Of a DNA stretch of 64,000 nucleotides, positions 19,362 through 27,711 are shown piece after piece. The stretch is taken from positions 62,001-126,000 of the forward strand of contig NZ_JAFFSU010000004.1 in NCBI RefSeq assembly GCF_017948455.1, read 5' to 3'. The notes under the pieces are model-generated. The model worked only from the letters and a program-made list of their open reading frames with translations, was not told the DNA's origin and ran no database searches. Origin of the DNA: Streptomyces sp. GESEQ-4 (GTDB lineage Bacteria > Actinomycetota > Actinomycetes > Streptomycetales > Streptomycetaceae). The position numbers and the translations under genes were made by a program. Each line of letters starts with the position of its first letter. The first letter of the stretch is position 1.

Positions 19362-20147
19362 TCAGATCCCCTGCCACCCCGGCTTGTTGGCAAACGTATG
19401 CCGAAAGTAATCCCCCAACTTCAACTTCGACGCCGCCCCCTCATCCACAACAACCGTCGCATGCGGATGCAACTGCAACGCCGACGCCGGACACACCGCG
19501 GCAACCGGCCCTTCCACCGTCGCCGCCACCGCATCCGCCTTCCCCTCACCCGTGGCGAGCAGCACCAGATGCCGAGCCTCAAGGATCGTCCCGATCCCCT
19601 GAGTGATGACGTGATGCGGCACCTGCTCGATGTCCCCGTCAAAGAACCGCGCGTTGTCCACCCGCGTCTGCTCGGTCAACGTCTTGATCCGAGTCCGTGA
19701 GGCCAGCGACGAGCACGGCTCGTTGAACCCGATGTGCCCGTCCGTCCCGATCCCGAGCAACTGCAGATCCACCCCACCGGCGGCGCCCAACGCGGCGTCA
19801 TACGCCTCGCACGCCCCCTGCACGTCCTCAGCCGTACCGTCCGGCCCCATGAACGCGTCCATCCCGAGCCCCAGCGGCTCCAGCACCTCCCGCCGCAGCA
19901 CCGAGCGGTACGACTCCGGATGCTCGGCCGGCAGCCCTACATACTCGTCGAGCTGGGCGATCCGCGCCCGAGAGGCATCCACGGCACCGGACTTCACCTT
20001 GGCGGCCAGCGCCTCGTAGATGGGCAGCGGCGTCGACCCGGTGGCCACGCCGAGCAGGGCAACGGGCTTGCGCCGCAGGAGTTGCGCCATGGCCTCGGCG
20101 ATCAGCTCGCCACCCGCCTTGGCGTCCGGAACGATGACAACTTCCAC
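19362..20147 (-). CDS. nagB: Glucosamine-6-phosphate deaminase
   Basis: The 261-residue enzyme converts glucosamine-6-phosphate to fructose-6-phosphate and ammonia, joining aminosugar catabolism to glycolysis and removing the DasR inducer. Family residues are visible: the catalytic base region QLDEYVGLP and the GIGTDGHIGFNEP loop with the Asp, His and Glu of the active site. It starts at the ATG at 20147 and has its own dre site upstream. Length and motifs agree with bacterial NagB. Confidence 0.96.
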   Translation of the reverse strand: MEVVIVPDAKAGGELIAEAMAQLLRRKPVALLGVATGSTPLPIYEALAAKVKSGAVDASRARIAQLDEYVGLPAEHPESYRSVLRREVLEPLGLGMDAFMGPDGTAEDVQGACEAYDAALGAAGGVDLQLLGIGTDGHIGFNEPCSSLASRTRIKTLTEQTRVDNARFFDGDIEQVPHHVITQGIGTILEARHLVLLATGEGKADAVAATVEGPVAAVCPASALQLHPHATVVVDEGAASKLKLGDYFRHTFANKPGWQGI

Positions 20148-20199
20148 GCTGGGCCTGCCGATCTGAGAAGAGGGGCTCTGGGGGACCCGTAGGGCCTAT

Positions 20200-20215
20200 G
20201 TGGTTTAGACCAATC
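20200..20215 (-). promoter_or_regulatory. dre site upstream of nagB
   Basis: The plus strand reads GTGGTTTAGACCAATC; the minus strand gives GATTGGTCTAAACCAC, a good match to the DasR operator. It lies 53 bp upstream of the nagB start and makes nagB a direct DasR target, as known in S. coelicolor. Confidence 0.88.
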
Positions 20216-20268
20216 TAACAGAGACGGGCCTTGTGTCCCAGGTGATCCGGAGCATCGGCGGCTGTCCC

Positions 20269-21021
20269 TCAGGTCAGCGAACCCCCCGTCGCATCCACCC
20301 AGCTCCCGGTCACCCACCGTCCTCCCTCGGACGCCAGAAACGCCACCACCTCCGCCACATCGGCCGTCTCGCCCACACGTCCGAGCGCGGATATCGCCGC
20401 TGCCTCGCCCCACGCCTCCTCGCTCGCATGCAGCAGCTCATATGTGTTGTCGGTGTCGATGATCCCCGGCGCCACCGAGTTCACCGTGATGTTCCGCGAG
20501 CCCAGCACCTTGGACAGGTCGCGGGAGAAGACATCGAGGGCGCCCTTCGTCATGGCGTACGCCATGTTGTTCGGCATCGCCGCGGTCCGGGCCAGTCCCG
20601 ACGAGATGTTGATGACCCTTCCGCCGTCGCGCAGCCGCGCCAGGCCGTGCTTGGCGATGAAGAACGGTGCCTTCGCATTGACCGCGAAGACCCGGTCGTA
20701 CTCCTCCTCGTCGATCTCCCCGATCGGCCGGGACGCACCGATCCCGGCGTTGTTCACCAGGATGTCCAGCCCGTCCGCGTGCCGGTCGAACTCCTCCCAC
20801 AGCGCCTCCGCGTCCCCCGGCAGCCCCAGCTCGACGCCGATCGCGAACGCCGAGCCGCCCGCCGCCTCGATCGCGGCGACCGTCTCCTTCGCGGCCGCCT
20901 CGCTCCTGCCGTAGTGCACCGCGACCCGTGCCCCGTCGCGCCCCAGCCGCTCGGCGATCCCTCGCCCGATGCCCCTGCTCGCACCCGTCACCAGTGCCGT
21001 CCTGCCGGCAAGCCTGCCCAT
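20269..21021 (-). CDS. SDR-family oxidoreductase
   Basis: The 250-residue short-chain dehydrogenase has the NAD(P)-binding motif TGASRGIGRGIAE (about residues 13-25), the structural NNAG motif, the active-site serine in ISSG and the YAMTK pair. The sequence resembles 3-oxoacyl-ACP-reductase-like and glucose-dehydrogenase-like SDRs, but no substrate can be assigned. It is divergent from a TetR-family regulator, with two operator-like palindromes between them, so it is the probable regulated target. Confidence 0.9.
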   Translation of the reverse strand: MGRLAGRTALVTGASRGIGRGIAERLGRDGARVAVHYGRSEAAAKETVAAIEAAGGSAFAIGVELGLPGDAEALWEEFDRHADGLDILVNNAGIGASRPIGEIDEEEYDRVFAVNAKAPFFIAKHGLARLRDGGRVINISSGLARTAAMPNNMAYAMTKGALDVFSRDLSKVLGSRNITVNSVAPGIIDTDNTYELLHASEEAWGEAAAISALGRVGETADVAEVVAFLASEGGRWVTGSWVDATGGSLT

Positions 21022-21044
21022 GTCGGCGCCCCCTCACTTTTGTC

Positions 21045-21103
21045 TAGTGATCGCTACAAAAAGACCGTACAACACCCCACCGACATTTCTCTAGCACCCG
21101 CTA
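21045..21103. promoter_or_regulatory. Two TetR-type operators in a divergent promoter
   Basis: TAGTGATCGCTA (21045-21056) and TAGCACCCGCTA (21092-21103) share the pattern TAG-Y-n4-R-CTA, and each is followed by a short A run. They lie 47 bp apart between the SDR and TetR genes. The second overlaps a TATAAAAT-like sequence at the TetR start. This fits coordinated repression of both genes. Confidence 0.72.
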
Positions 21104-21107
21104 TAAA

Positions 21108-21749
21108 ATGAACCCCATGGTGGGAATCGAGGAGACCGGCGAACAGGTGAGGGCGAAGGGCAGGGTGCGTGGCCGCCCCCGCTCCTTCGACCGGGAAACC
21201 GCGCTGGAGAAGGCGATCATGGCCTTCTGGGAGCACGGCTATGAGGCGACCTCCGTCTCCGACCTCACCCGCGTGATGGGCATCGGCGCCCCGAGCCTGT
21301 ACGCGGCGTTCGGCGACAAGCAGGCGCTCTTCGCGGAGGTCGTCAGCGAGTACGGCACGCGGTACGGCTCCTTCGGCGACCGAGCCCTCGCCGAGGAACC
21401 CACCGCCCGGGCCGCCGTCGCCCGCATGCTGCGGGAAGCCGCCGCGAAGTACACCGAACCCGGCCTCCCGCACGGCTGTCTCGTCGTCCACGCGGCGACC
21501 AACTGCAGCAATCCCGAGGTGGAGGCATCCCTGCGCGACCGGCGCAACGCCAACATCGCCGCCTTTGAGGGCCGTATCAGAGCGGACATCGCCGCAGGTG
21601 AACTCCCGGCCGACACCGATGCCGCCGCGCTCGCCCGGCACACGGGCGCGGTGATCCAGGGCATGTCCCAGCAGGCGCGCGACGGCGCGCGCCGGGAGGA
21701 ACTGGAAGCGCTCGCGGAAATTGCGATGGCCATCTGGCCCCGCGCGTAG
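21108..21749 (+). CDS. TetR/AcrR-family transcriptional regulator
   Basis: The 213-residue regulator has an N-terminal HTH (about residues 25-70: SFDRETALEKAIMAFWEHGY... TSVSDLTRVMGIGAPSLYAAF) and a variable helical ligand-binding domain. It probably represses itself and the divergent SDR gene through the two palindromes. Start choice is open: the ATG at 21108 has no ribosome binding site and sits against a -10-like TATAAAAT, while a GTG at 21147 lies downstream of GAGGAG. Confidence 0.88.
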   Translation: MNPMVGIEETGEQVRAKGRVRGRPRSFDRETALEKAIMAFWEHGYEATSVSDLTRVMGIGAPSLYAAFGDKQALFAEVVSEYGTRYGSFGDRALAEEPTARAAVARMLREAAAKYTEPGLPHGCLVVHAATNCSNPEVEASLRDRRNANIAAFEGRIRADIAAGELPADTDAAALARHTGAVIQGMSQQARDGARREELEALAEIAMAIWPRA

Positions 21750-22144
21750 CCCGAGCGGGTTAGGCTGCGAAGCGCCAACAACGCACAGGGTCCAACAACA
21801 AAACAGCTCCCGATGCATGGACATGGATAGTGGTCTAGTCCACAATGCGTAGGGAAGCTCAAGTGCGTATCAAGCACGGCGCGCTTCACTAGAGCCTCCG
21901 TCTTCCCCGCACAGGAAGGCGGACGAGGAACCGGAGCTCTCTGCCCTGACTGCCCCGGCTCCTCATCCTTCGGCCGACCGGGACCGCACACCCCACGGCC
22001 GATGCTGCTCCGGGCTGCGGTGCCGGGAGGGTTGAGGGTCCCTCTCAGGCGCCGCGGCCCGCGGGTGTCTCCGGGGCCGTACGCAGGCCCGTATGGGAGC
22101 CGTACATTTCAGAGCCGTACAAACCGCCAGGTACGCTCGCACAC
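21750..22144 (+). other. 395-bp non-coding gap with orphan dre and a hairpin
   Basis: No convincing gene of normal size lies here. The gap holds the dre site at 21829-21844, a 15-codon mini-ORF directly after it (21845-21892, MRREAQVRIKHGALH), and an imperfect 10-bp inverted repeat (21925-21934 with 21955-21964, one mismatch) that may be an attenuator or terminator. The histidine kinase starts at 22145. Confidence 0.6.
21829..21844 (+). promoter_or_regulatory. Orphan dre-like site
   Basis: AGTGGTCTAGTCCACA is a near-perfect match to the DasR operator, as good as the sites in front of dasA. It is not next to an aminosugar gene: the nearest downstream gene on the plus strand is the sensor kinase 300 bp away. 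Confidence 0.78.
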
Positions 22145-23620
22145 GTGCCCTCCATGAACGAACTGGTCCGCCAGCACACCGCTCTCGACGACTCCGATCT
22201 CGAGTGGCTGCATCTGCTGGTCTCGGAGTGGCAGCTGCTCTCCGACCTCTCCTTCGCCGACCTGGTCCTGTGGGTCCCCACCCGCGACGGCACCCGCTAT
22301 GTCTCCGTCGCCCAGATGCGCCCCAACACCGGCCCCACCTCCTACCAGGACGACATGGTCGGCCACCTCGTCCCGCGCGGCCGGCGCCCCATGCTGGACG
22401 CCGCCCACGACGAGGGCCGGATCGTGCGCGAGGGCGACCCCGAGTGGCGCGAAGAGGTGCCGGTCCGGGTCGAGTCCATTCCGGTACGACGGGAGGGACG
22501 CGTCCTCGGTGTCATCGCGCGCAACACCAACCTCCTGACCGTCCGCACCCCGAGCCGCCTGGAGTTGACGTATCTCCAGAGCGCGTCGGACCTCGCGCAG
22601 ATGATCGCGGCGGGCTCGTTCCCGTTCCCCAACCAGCAGATGGACATGGACGCCGCCCCGCGTGTCGGCGACGGACTGATCCGGCTCGACGCGGACGGCA
22701 TCGTTCAGTACGCCTCCCCGAATGGACTCTCCGCCTACCACCGCATGGGCCTCGCCGCCGACCTCGTCGGCTGCCACCTCGGCAAGATCACCGCCGAACT
22801 CGCCCCGTCCCGCGGCCCGGTGGACGAGGCGCTCGCCAAGGTGGCAAGTGGCTGGGCGCCGCGCGAGTTCGAGATCGAGGCCCGTGACGGGGTGATCCAG
22901 TTCCGCACGATCCCGCTCAAGCCCAAGGGCACCCGCATCGGTTCGCTGGTCCTGCTCCGTGACGTCACCGAACTGCGCCGCCGCGAACGCGAGTTGATCA
23001 CCAAGGACGCCACCATCCGGGAGATCCACCACCGGGTGAAGAACAACCTCCAGACCGTGGCGGCCCTGCTCCGCCTCCAGGCCCGCCGTATCGAGTCCGA
23101 CCGCGGGCGCGAGGCGCTCGAAGAGGCGGTACGGCGGGTCGGGTCGATCGCGATCGTGCACGAGACGCTCTCCCAGAACCTGGACGAGCGTGTGGAGTTC
23201 GACGAGATCGCGGACCGGGTCCTCGCGATGGTGGCCGAGATCTCGCCCGGCAAGGTCACCGGCCGACGCACCGGACGCTTCGGCATCCTGGACGCCGAGG
23301 TCGCCACTCCGCTCTCCATGGTCCTGACCGAAGTCCTGCAGAACGCCCTGGAACACGGCTTCCGCGAAGGCGACACCGGAACCGTCGAGGTCATGGCCGT
23401 CCGCGGCGGTACGACGAAGGAGGCGCGGCTCCTTGTCACCGTCCAGGACGACGGGGTCGGACTGCCCGCCGGCTTCGACCCGCAGACCGCTGGCAACCTG
23501 GGGCTGCAGATCGTACGGACGCTGGTGGAAGGCGAGTTGGGCGGTTCGTTCGACATGGTGCCGGCGCCGGCGCGGGGCACTCAAGTGATCCTTGACATCC
23601 CGGTGCAGCCGAACAAGTAG
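22145..23620 (+). CDS. PdtaS-like sensor histidine kinase
   Basis: The 491-residue soluble kinase has an N-terminal GAF-like sensor of the H_kinase_N type (about 10-150), a PAS domain (about 170-280), a HisKA_2 dimerisation domain with the phospho-accepting His in REIHHRVKNNLQT (about residue 296), and a HATPase_c domain (LTEVLQNALEHG, DDGVGLP, GNLGLQIV). This is the architecture of mycobacterial PdtaS, which phosphorylates the ANTAR-type RNA-binding regulator PdtaR. No response regulator gene is adjacent, as is usual for PdtaS. It starts with the GTG at 22145; an in-frame ATG lies 9 bp downstream. Confidence 0.92.
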   Translation: MPSMNELVRQHTALDDSDLEWLHLLVSEWQLLSDLSFADLVLWVPTRDGTRYVSVAQMRPNTGPTSYQDDMVGHLVPRGRRPMLDAAHDEGRIVREGDPEWREEVPVRVESIPVRREGRVLGVIARNTNLLTVRTPSRLELTYLQSASDLAQMIAAGSFPFPNQQMDMDAAPRVGDGLIRLDADGIVQYASPNGLSAYHRMGLAADLVGCHLGKITAELAPSRGPVDEALAKVASGWAPREFEIEARDGVIQFRTIPLKPKGTRIGSLVLLRDVTELRRRERELITKDATIREIHHRVKNNLQTVAALLRLQARRIESDRGREALEEAVRRVGSIAIVHETLSQNLDERVEFDEIADRVLAMVAEISPGKVTGRRTGRFGILDAEVATPLSMVLTEVLQNALEHGFREGDTGTVEVMAVRGGTTKEARLLVTVQDDGVGLPAGFDPQTAGNLGLQIVRTLVEGELGGSFDMVPAPARGTQVILDIPVQPNK

Positions 23621-23655
23621 CGCACGTAGCGTCAGCCAATAGCGCACGTAGCGTC
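23618..23655. repeat. 16-bp direct repeat at the kinase stop codon
   Basis: TAGCGCACGTAGCGTC occurs at 23618-23633, where its TAG is the kinase stop codon, and again at 23640-23655. It is a small local duplication just before the terminator. Confidence 0.85.
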
Positions 23656-23671
23656 TGCGCACAGCAAAGAG

Positions 23672-23696
23672 CCCCGGACCATCCTGTGGTCCGGGG
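23672..23696. terminator. Hairpin terminator between kinase and wblE
   Basis: A perfect 10-bp stem (CCCCGGACCA with TGGTCCGGGG) and a 5-base loop, between the convergent 3' ends of the kinase gene and wblE. It can serve both directions. Confidence 0.85.
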
Positions 23697-23809
23697 TCAG
23701 TGCTCGTGCGTGATGTGCGCATCGGGGGTACTGCGCGCTGCGGCTCGGGGGCGGGAGATGCGTACTCGCTGTACGCGCCGCCAAGCTCAGGCTGTGCGGG
23801 GCGGGTGTG

Positions 23810-24067
23810 TCAGGCGGAGGCCTGACGGGCCCGGTTGCGGGCGGCGCGACGCTTCATGGCACGGCGCTCGTCCTCGCTGAGACCACCCCAGACGCCGGAG
23901 TCCTGGCCGGACTCGAGCGCCCACTGCAGGCACTGCTCCATGACGGGGCAGCGGCGGCAGACGGCCTTGGCTTCCTCGATCTGCAGCAGCGCAGGACCGG
24001 TGTTGCCGATGGGGAAGAAGAGCTCGGGGTCTTCCTCGCGGCAAACGGCGTTGTGACGCCAGTCCAT
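23810..24067 (-). CDS. wblE: WblE, WhiB-like iron-sulfur regulator
   Basis: The 85-residue protein has the four cysteines of the WhiB family that bind a [4Fe-4S] cluster (AVC, then AVCRRCPVMEQC), the conserved turn GVWGG, and a basic C-terminal tail (ERRAMKRRAARNRARQ) for DNA contact. The sequence and gene position match WblE, the most conserved actinobacterial member (WhiB1-like), which acts with the primary sigma factor at selected promoters and senses redox or NO. The ATG at 24067 follows GGAGAGG. The gene is monocistronic. Confidence 0.95.
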   Translation of the reverse strand: MDWRHNAVCREEDPELFFPIGNTGPALLQIEEAKAVCRRCPVMEQCLQWALESGQDSGVWGGLSEDERRAMKRRAARNRARQASA

Positions 24068-24387
24068 GGCTGCTACCTCTCCTTGGTATTACGTGCTGAT
24101 TGCTTGTGAATGTGAACGCTTTCACGAATCCCTCAACAAGTGAAGGGCCGACCGTCAGGTTTCCCTGGCGTGGTCCTGTGGATTGAAGAGGGGTTCCGGT
24201 GATCTGTGGAGGCCGATTCTGCGGGCCGTCCCGATCGCCACGTAGAGACTCGCAAACCTCAGCGGCGGATACAACCCCTTCCGGAAAGTTTTTTTTGATT
24301 CCTCGGTGTCGACTAGGTCACAGCCGTACTTCCATGGGGTGGACCCTGGCCTAAACGTTCGAGTGAAAGGACTTTAGCCCCTTCTGC
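24068..24387 (-). other. 320-bp wblE upstream region
   Basis: No gene. Near wblE lies an imperfect palindrome GTGAACGCTTTCAC (about 24111-24124). Further out is an unusual run of eight T (24290-24297 area) after a TTCCGGAA palindrome, which on the wblE strand is an A-tract upstream of the promoter region. The far end adjoins the stop of the lipid kinase gene. Confidence 0.6.
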
Positions 24388-25356
24388 TCACACAATCACA
24401 CGCAGTGCACGGCGTACGCCTGTGAACGTCACGCTGGTACGCAGCCCGAGGTGGTCGCCGTCCATCTGGAGGGGTAGTGGCGCCTTCGATTGCAAGGTGA
24501 ACTGGTCCAGGTCGTGCAGGCCCACGGCGTGCTTGCCCTGGGGTCCGTGCTCGGGGGACGAATTGAGCAACTGCGTGCCATACCGGGCGACCGCCGGCAT
24601 GGACAGCCGGGTCAGACCGAATACGTCGAGCCCGGTATCGAACGAGGCCTTAGGAGACGCGTACATCGGGCGATTGCCCAGATAGGTCCATGGAGCGGTG
24701 TTCGAGACTATGGACACCACCAGACCGGGCACCGGCTCCTCGCCGGCCCGCTCCAGCGTGATCGAACCGTGCCTCCGGTTGGACTCACCCAGCAGTTGAC
24801 GGACGACCTGGCGGACGTAGAGCGCGTGTGTCGACTTCTTGCCCAGTTCCCGCTGCTGTTCGACCCGGCCGACGACACCGCCGTCGAAGCCGAGCCCAGC
24901 GTTGAAGGTGAACCAGCGGGCCGGGACGGCTTCGTCCTCGGTACCCGGCGTGCCCGCGGCGAGTCCGAGTCCGACCGTGCGTTCGCTTTTCTCGCGCAGC
25001 GCGTCCAGTACGGCGCCGGTGGCCTCCACGGCGTCGTTGGGCAGGCCGAGGGCGCGGGCGAAGACGTTGGTCGAGCCGCCGGGGACGACGGCGAGACGGG
25101 GCAGGTGGTCCGGGTCGGGGCCGGCGTGGAGCAGGCCGTTGACGACCTCGTTGACCGTGCCGTCGCCGCCGAGGGCCACCACGAGATCGATGTCGTCGCT
25201 CTCCGCTGCCTGCCGGCCCAGGTCGCGCCCGTGGCCGCGGTACTCGGTGGTGACCGCCTCCAGCTTCATCTCGCTGGCGAGCGCATGGATCAGGACATCG
25301 CGCGTACGTGCGCTTGTGGTGGTTGCCGCCGGATTGACCACGAGAAGTGCACGCAT
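24388..25356 (-). CDS. Diacylglycerol kinase family lipid kinase
   Basis: The 322-residue protein belongs to the DAGK_cat/YegS/BmrU family. The nucleotide-binding motif GGDGTVNEVVNGL is near residue 64, followed by the substrate loop PGGSTNVFARALG. A second domain carries FNAGLGFDGGVV. These enzymes phosphorylate diacylglycerol or related lipids, or act on the phosphatidylinositol-mannoside pathway; the exact lipid is unknown. The start is ATG at 25356 (MRALLVVNPAATT), matching the family N-terminus. Confidence 0.9.
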   Translation of the reverse strand: MRALLVVNPAATTTSARTRDVLIHALASEMKLEAVTTEYRGHGRDLGRQAAESDDIDLVVALGGDGTVNEVVNGLLHAGPDPDHLPRLAVVPGGSTNVFARALGLPNDAVEATGAVLDALREKSERTVGLGLAAGTPGTEDEAVPARWFTFNAGLGFDGGVVGRVEQQRELGKKSTHALYVRQVVRQLLGESNRRHGSITLERAGEEPVPGLVVSIVSNTAPWTYLGNRPMYASPKASFDTGLDVFGLTRLSMPAVARYGTQLLNSSPEHGPQGKHAVGLHDLDQFTLQSKAPLPLQMDGDHLGLRTSVTFTGVRRALRVIV

Positions 25357-25402
25357 GCGTTGCAGCGTACCTACTGGGTGGTACCGGGCCCAGCCCAGGT
25401 AG

Positions 25403-25420
25403 GGATCTCGTAAGAGATCC
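25403..25420. promoter_or_regulatory. Perfect inverted repeat in a divergent promoter
   Basis: GGATCTC-GTAA-GAGATCC, with perfect 7-bp arms, lies between the divergent lipid kinase gene and the small membrane protein gene. It may be an operator; no regulator is known for it. Confidence 0.5.
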
Positions 25421-25460
25421 TGGCCACGGCGGTGGACATGGCGAGGGCTACGCTTCTGGG

Positions 25461-25913
25461 GTGAGCAGTGAGCAGAAACCGTCTTCGGAAACCGTCCCGG
25501 AAGCCGCAGAACCCCGCCCCCGGCGCCTGACCTACGCGGCAGCGCTGGCCGGTCTGGAGGGGATCGCCCTGGTCGTCGGCGGTGTCTGGATGCTGGTCCT
25601 GGGGATCACGGGCGCCCCGGACGACCGGCAGCAGGCCATCACCGGTGGCGTCACCGTGCTCGTCCTCGCGCTGCTGCCGCTGCTGGCCGCCCGCGGACTG
25701 CTCGCCCGGCGCAGCTGGAGCCGTGGCCCGGCCGTCATCACGCAGCTCCTGGCGCTGCCGGTGGCCTACAACCTGCTCCAGGCCGACAGCGTGGCCATTC
25801 CCGGCGGTATCGCGCTCGCCGTGGTGGCGGTGACGGCGCTGGTGCTGCTGGTGAACGCCGAGACGACCCGGGCCCTCGGGATCCAGGGACCCGGGAACGC
25901 GTCTCAGAAGTAG
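25461..25913 (+). CDS. Small integral membrane protein, four helices
   Basis: A 150-residue protein starting at GTG 25461 (VSSEQKPSSETVPEAAEP). After about 30 hydrophilic residues come four hydrophobic segments (ALAGLEGIALVVGGVWMLVLG; AITGGVTVLVLALLPLLAARGLL; AVITQLLALPVAYNLL; AVVAVTALVLLVNA). It looks like the conserved actinobacterial integral membrane proteins of unknown function. Its stop is only 3 bp from the convergent sigH stop, so the two genes run into each other without a terminator between them. Confidence 0.78.
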   Translation: MSSEQKPSSETVPEAAEPRPRRLTYAAALAGLEGIALVVGGVWMLVLGITGAPDDRQQAITGGVTVLVLALLPLLAARGLLARRSWSRGPAVITQLLALPVAYNLLQADSVAIPGGIALAVVAVTALVLLVNAETTRALGIQGPGNASQK

Positions 25914-25916
25914 GCC

Positions 25917-27032
25917 TTACTCCTCTACGAGGAGCTTCTCCCGCAGCTGTGCCAGCGTCCGTGCCAGCAGCCGCGACACATGCATCTGTGAGATGCCGAC
26001 CTCCTGCGCGATCTGCGACTGCGTCATGTTGCCGAAGAAGCGCAGCAGCAGGATCCGCTTCTCGCGCGGCGGCAGGTCCTCGAGGAGCGGCTTGAGCGAC
26101 TCGCGGTACTCGACGCCCTCCAGGGCCTCGTCGTACGCGCCCAGCGTGTCCGCGACCGCCGGGGACTCGTCGTCGGTGTCGGGGACGTCCAAAGACAGCG
26201 TGGAGTACGCGTTGGCCGACTCCAGGCCCTCTAGGACCTCCTCCTCCGAGATACCCAGCTTCTCGGCCAGTTCATGAACCGTGGGGGAGCGGCCGTGCCG
26301 CTGCGAGAGCTCCGCCGTGGCGGTGGTGAGCGCGAGGCGCAGCTCCTGCAGCCGGCGCGGGACGCGCACCGCCCAGCCCTTGTCGCGGAAGTGCCGCTTG
26401 ATCTCGCCGACGACCGTCGGGGTCGCGTACGTCGAGAACTCGACGCCGCGGTCCGGGTCGAAGCGGTCGACCGACTTGATCAGGCCGATGGTGGCGACCT
26501 GGGTCAGATCGTCCAGCGGCTCTCCGCGGTTGCGGAAGCGGCGCGCGAGATGCTCGACGAGCGGCAGGTGCATGCGGACCAACCTGTTGCGCAGCTCCGC
26601 GTACTCCGGACTGCCGTCCTTCAGGGTGCGCAGCTCGACGAACATGGCGCGCGCGCCGCTGCGGTCCTGAGGGTTGTGCTGCGTGACCTGCACGCTGGGC
26701 ACGCCCGGCTGATCGTCTCGCTCGTGCTCGCTCATCGTCCCGCCCGTCGCCCTTCCCCGAGCCGCCGCCCCTGCCCGGACCGGAGAGACCCCGATCCGGC
26801 CTTCGAGGGGCGCGCTCTGCACGGCACCATCCCGATCCCGCTGCCCGTCGTCCAGGAAGCCGGCCGCCGTCAGGTTGTCGGCGTCGTCCTCCGGATGTGG
26901 CCGGGCCTGCTCGGGGATGCCGTCGATGCCGTCAGCCATGCGTCGGGCACCGCTCGGACCGCTTGTGCCCTCGGCCGGCAGCTCCCGTGTGCCGCGCTCT
27001 TCTTCCCGCACCGGCCCGTCCCCGTCCTTCAC
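25917..27032 (-). CDS. sigH: SigH, SigB/SigF-type stress-response sigma factor
   Basis: The 371-residue protein has sigma regions 2 (RMHLPLVEHLARRFRNR...DLTQVATIGLIKSVDRFDP), 3 and 4 (LPPREKRILLLRFFGNMTQSQIAQEVGISQMHVSRLLAR). These place it in the SigB/SigF group controlled by anti-sigma partner switching. It has an N-terminal extension of about 125 residues with internal starts, for example ATG 26735 (MSEHERDDQPG) and ATG 26939, which fits reports that Streptomyces SigH exists in several sizes. The GTG start at 27032 overlaps the anti-sigma stop (GTGA). It is expected to serve osmotic and other stress responses and to be held by the upstream partner. Confidence 0.92.
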   Translation of the reverse strand: MKDGDGPVREEERGTRELPAEGTSGPSGARRMADGIDGIPEQARPHPEDDADNLTAAGFLDDGQRDRDGAVQSAPLEGRIGVSPVRAGAAARGRATGGTMSEHERDDQPGVPSVQVTQHNPQDRSGARAMFVELRTLKDGSPEYAELRNRLVRMHLPLVEHLARRFRNRGEPLDDLTQVATIGLIKSVDRFDPDRGVEFSTYATPTVVGEIKRHFRDKGWAVRVPRRLQELRLALTTATAELSQRHGRSPTVHELAEKLGISEEEVLEGLESANAYSTLSLDVPDTDDESPAVADTLGAYDEALEGVEYRESLKPLLEDLPPREKRILLLRFFGNMTQSQIAQEVGISQMHVSRLLARTLAQLREKLLVEE

Positions 27033-27442
27033 GCCGGCCCGGGTCCCGCGCCGCGCTGTTTGTAGAGGCTGATCGAAACGGTCTTGTCGTCGTCCACCGC
27101 GGAGGAGACCTTGCCCGCCAGGGCGGACAGGACAGTCCAGGCGAAAGTGTCGCGCGCGGGGGCGTGACCGTCAGTGGTCGGGGCCGAGACGGTGACCTCG
27201 AGCGAGTCGTCGACGAGACGGAAGACACAGCTGAGCACCGAGCCGGGCACGGCCTGCTGCAGCAGGATCGCGCAGGCCTCGTCCACCGCGATGCGAAGGT
27301 CCTCGATCTCGTCGAGGGTGAAGTCCAAACGGGCCGCGAGACCGGCCGTGGCCGTACGCAGCACCGACAGGTAGGCACCCGCAGCCGGCAGCCGGACTTC
27401 CACGAAGTCCTGGGTCGCGGGCTCGCCTGCGATCTGGGACAC
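27029..27442 (-). CDS. prsH: PrsH/UshX-type anti-sigma factor (RsbW-like HATPase)
   Basis: The 137-residue protein is an RsbW-like GHKL ATPase domain: N-box-like segment DFTLDEIEDLRIAVDEACAI and C-terminal strands VSSAVDDDKTVSISLYK. Such proteins bind and silence SigB-type sigma factors. The frame is open to 27739, but the GTG at 27442 (VSQIAGEPATQDF) has a strong GGAGG five bases before it. A longer form from the ATG at 27577 is possible. It is translationally coupled to sigH through a 4-bp overlap. No anti-anti-sigma gene is adjacent. Confidence 0.88.
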   Translation of the reverse strand: MSQIAGEPATQDFVEVRLPAAGAYLSVLRTATAGLAARLDFTLDEIEDLRIAVDEACAILLQQAVPGSVLSCVFRLVDDSLEVTVSAPTTDGHAPARDTFAWTVLSALAGKVSSAVDDDKTVSISLYKQRGAGPGPA

Positions 27443-27711
27443 CCTCACCTCCAAGGTGGTACAAGCTTTTCGGGGCCGAGGGTCGCCCCCCGGGTAACGC
27501 GATGTGTGTTCAGCGGTGACGCTACCGCGCTCACGAGTTTCCTGTCCCCGGGACCCCAACCCCTTGCTGTCACTCATAGTAAACACACGGATACGCTCCG
27601 TGGCTAGGGGGTCTGCGGGCCCAATTGGGAAGAGCGCGCGCCGGGTTGACGTACCCAGACGTCCCACGTTTGAACCGTGGGCATCAGACGTCGAATGCGT
27701 CGAATACAGCG
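27443..27711 (-). other. sigH operon upstream region
   Basis: About 270 bp without a convincing gene between the anti-sigma start and the stop of the zinc-finger gene. It should carry the sigH operon promoters. A -10-like TACTAT on the minus strand (about 27570) was seen, but no matching -35 or stress-type promoter could be supported. Confidence 0.5.

Noticed and set aside
24286..24297. T8 tract as an intrinsic terminator on the plus strand
   Set aside because: No plus-strand gene ends upstream of it; more likely an A-tract of the wblE promoter region.
27600..27711. Possible tRNA near TTTGAACCGTGGGCATC
   Set aside because: No acceptor stem, D-arm or T-loop consensus could be folded around it.
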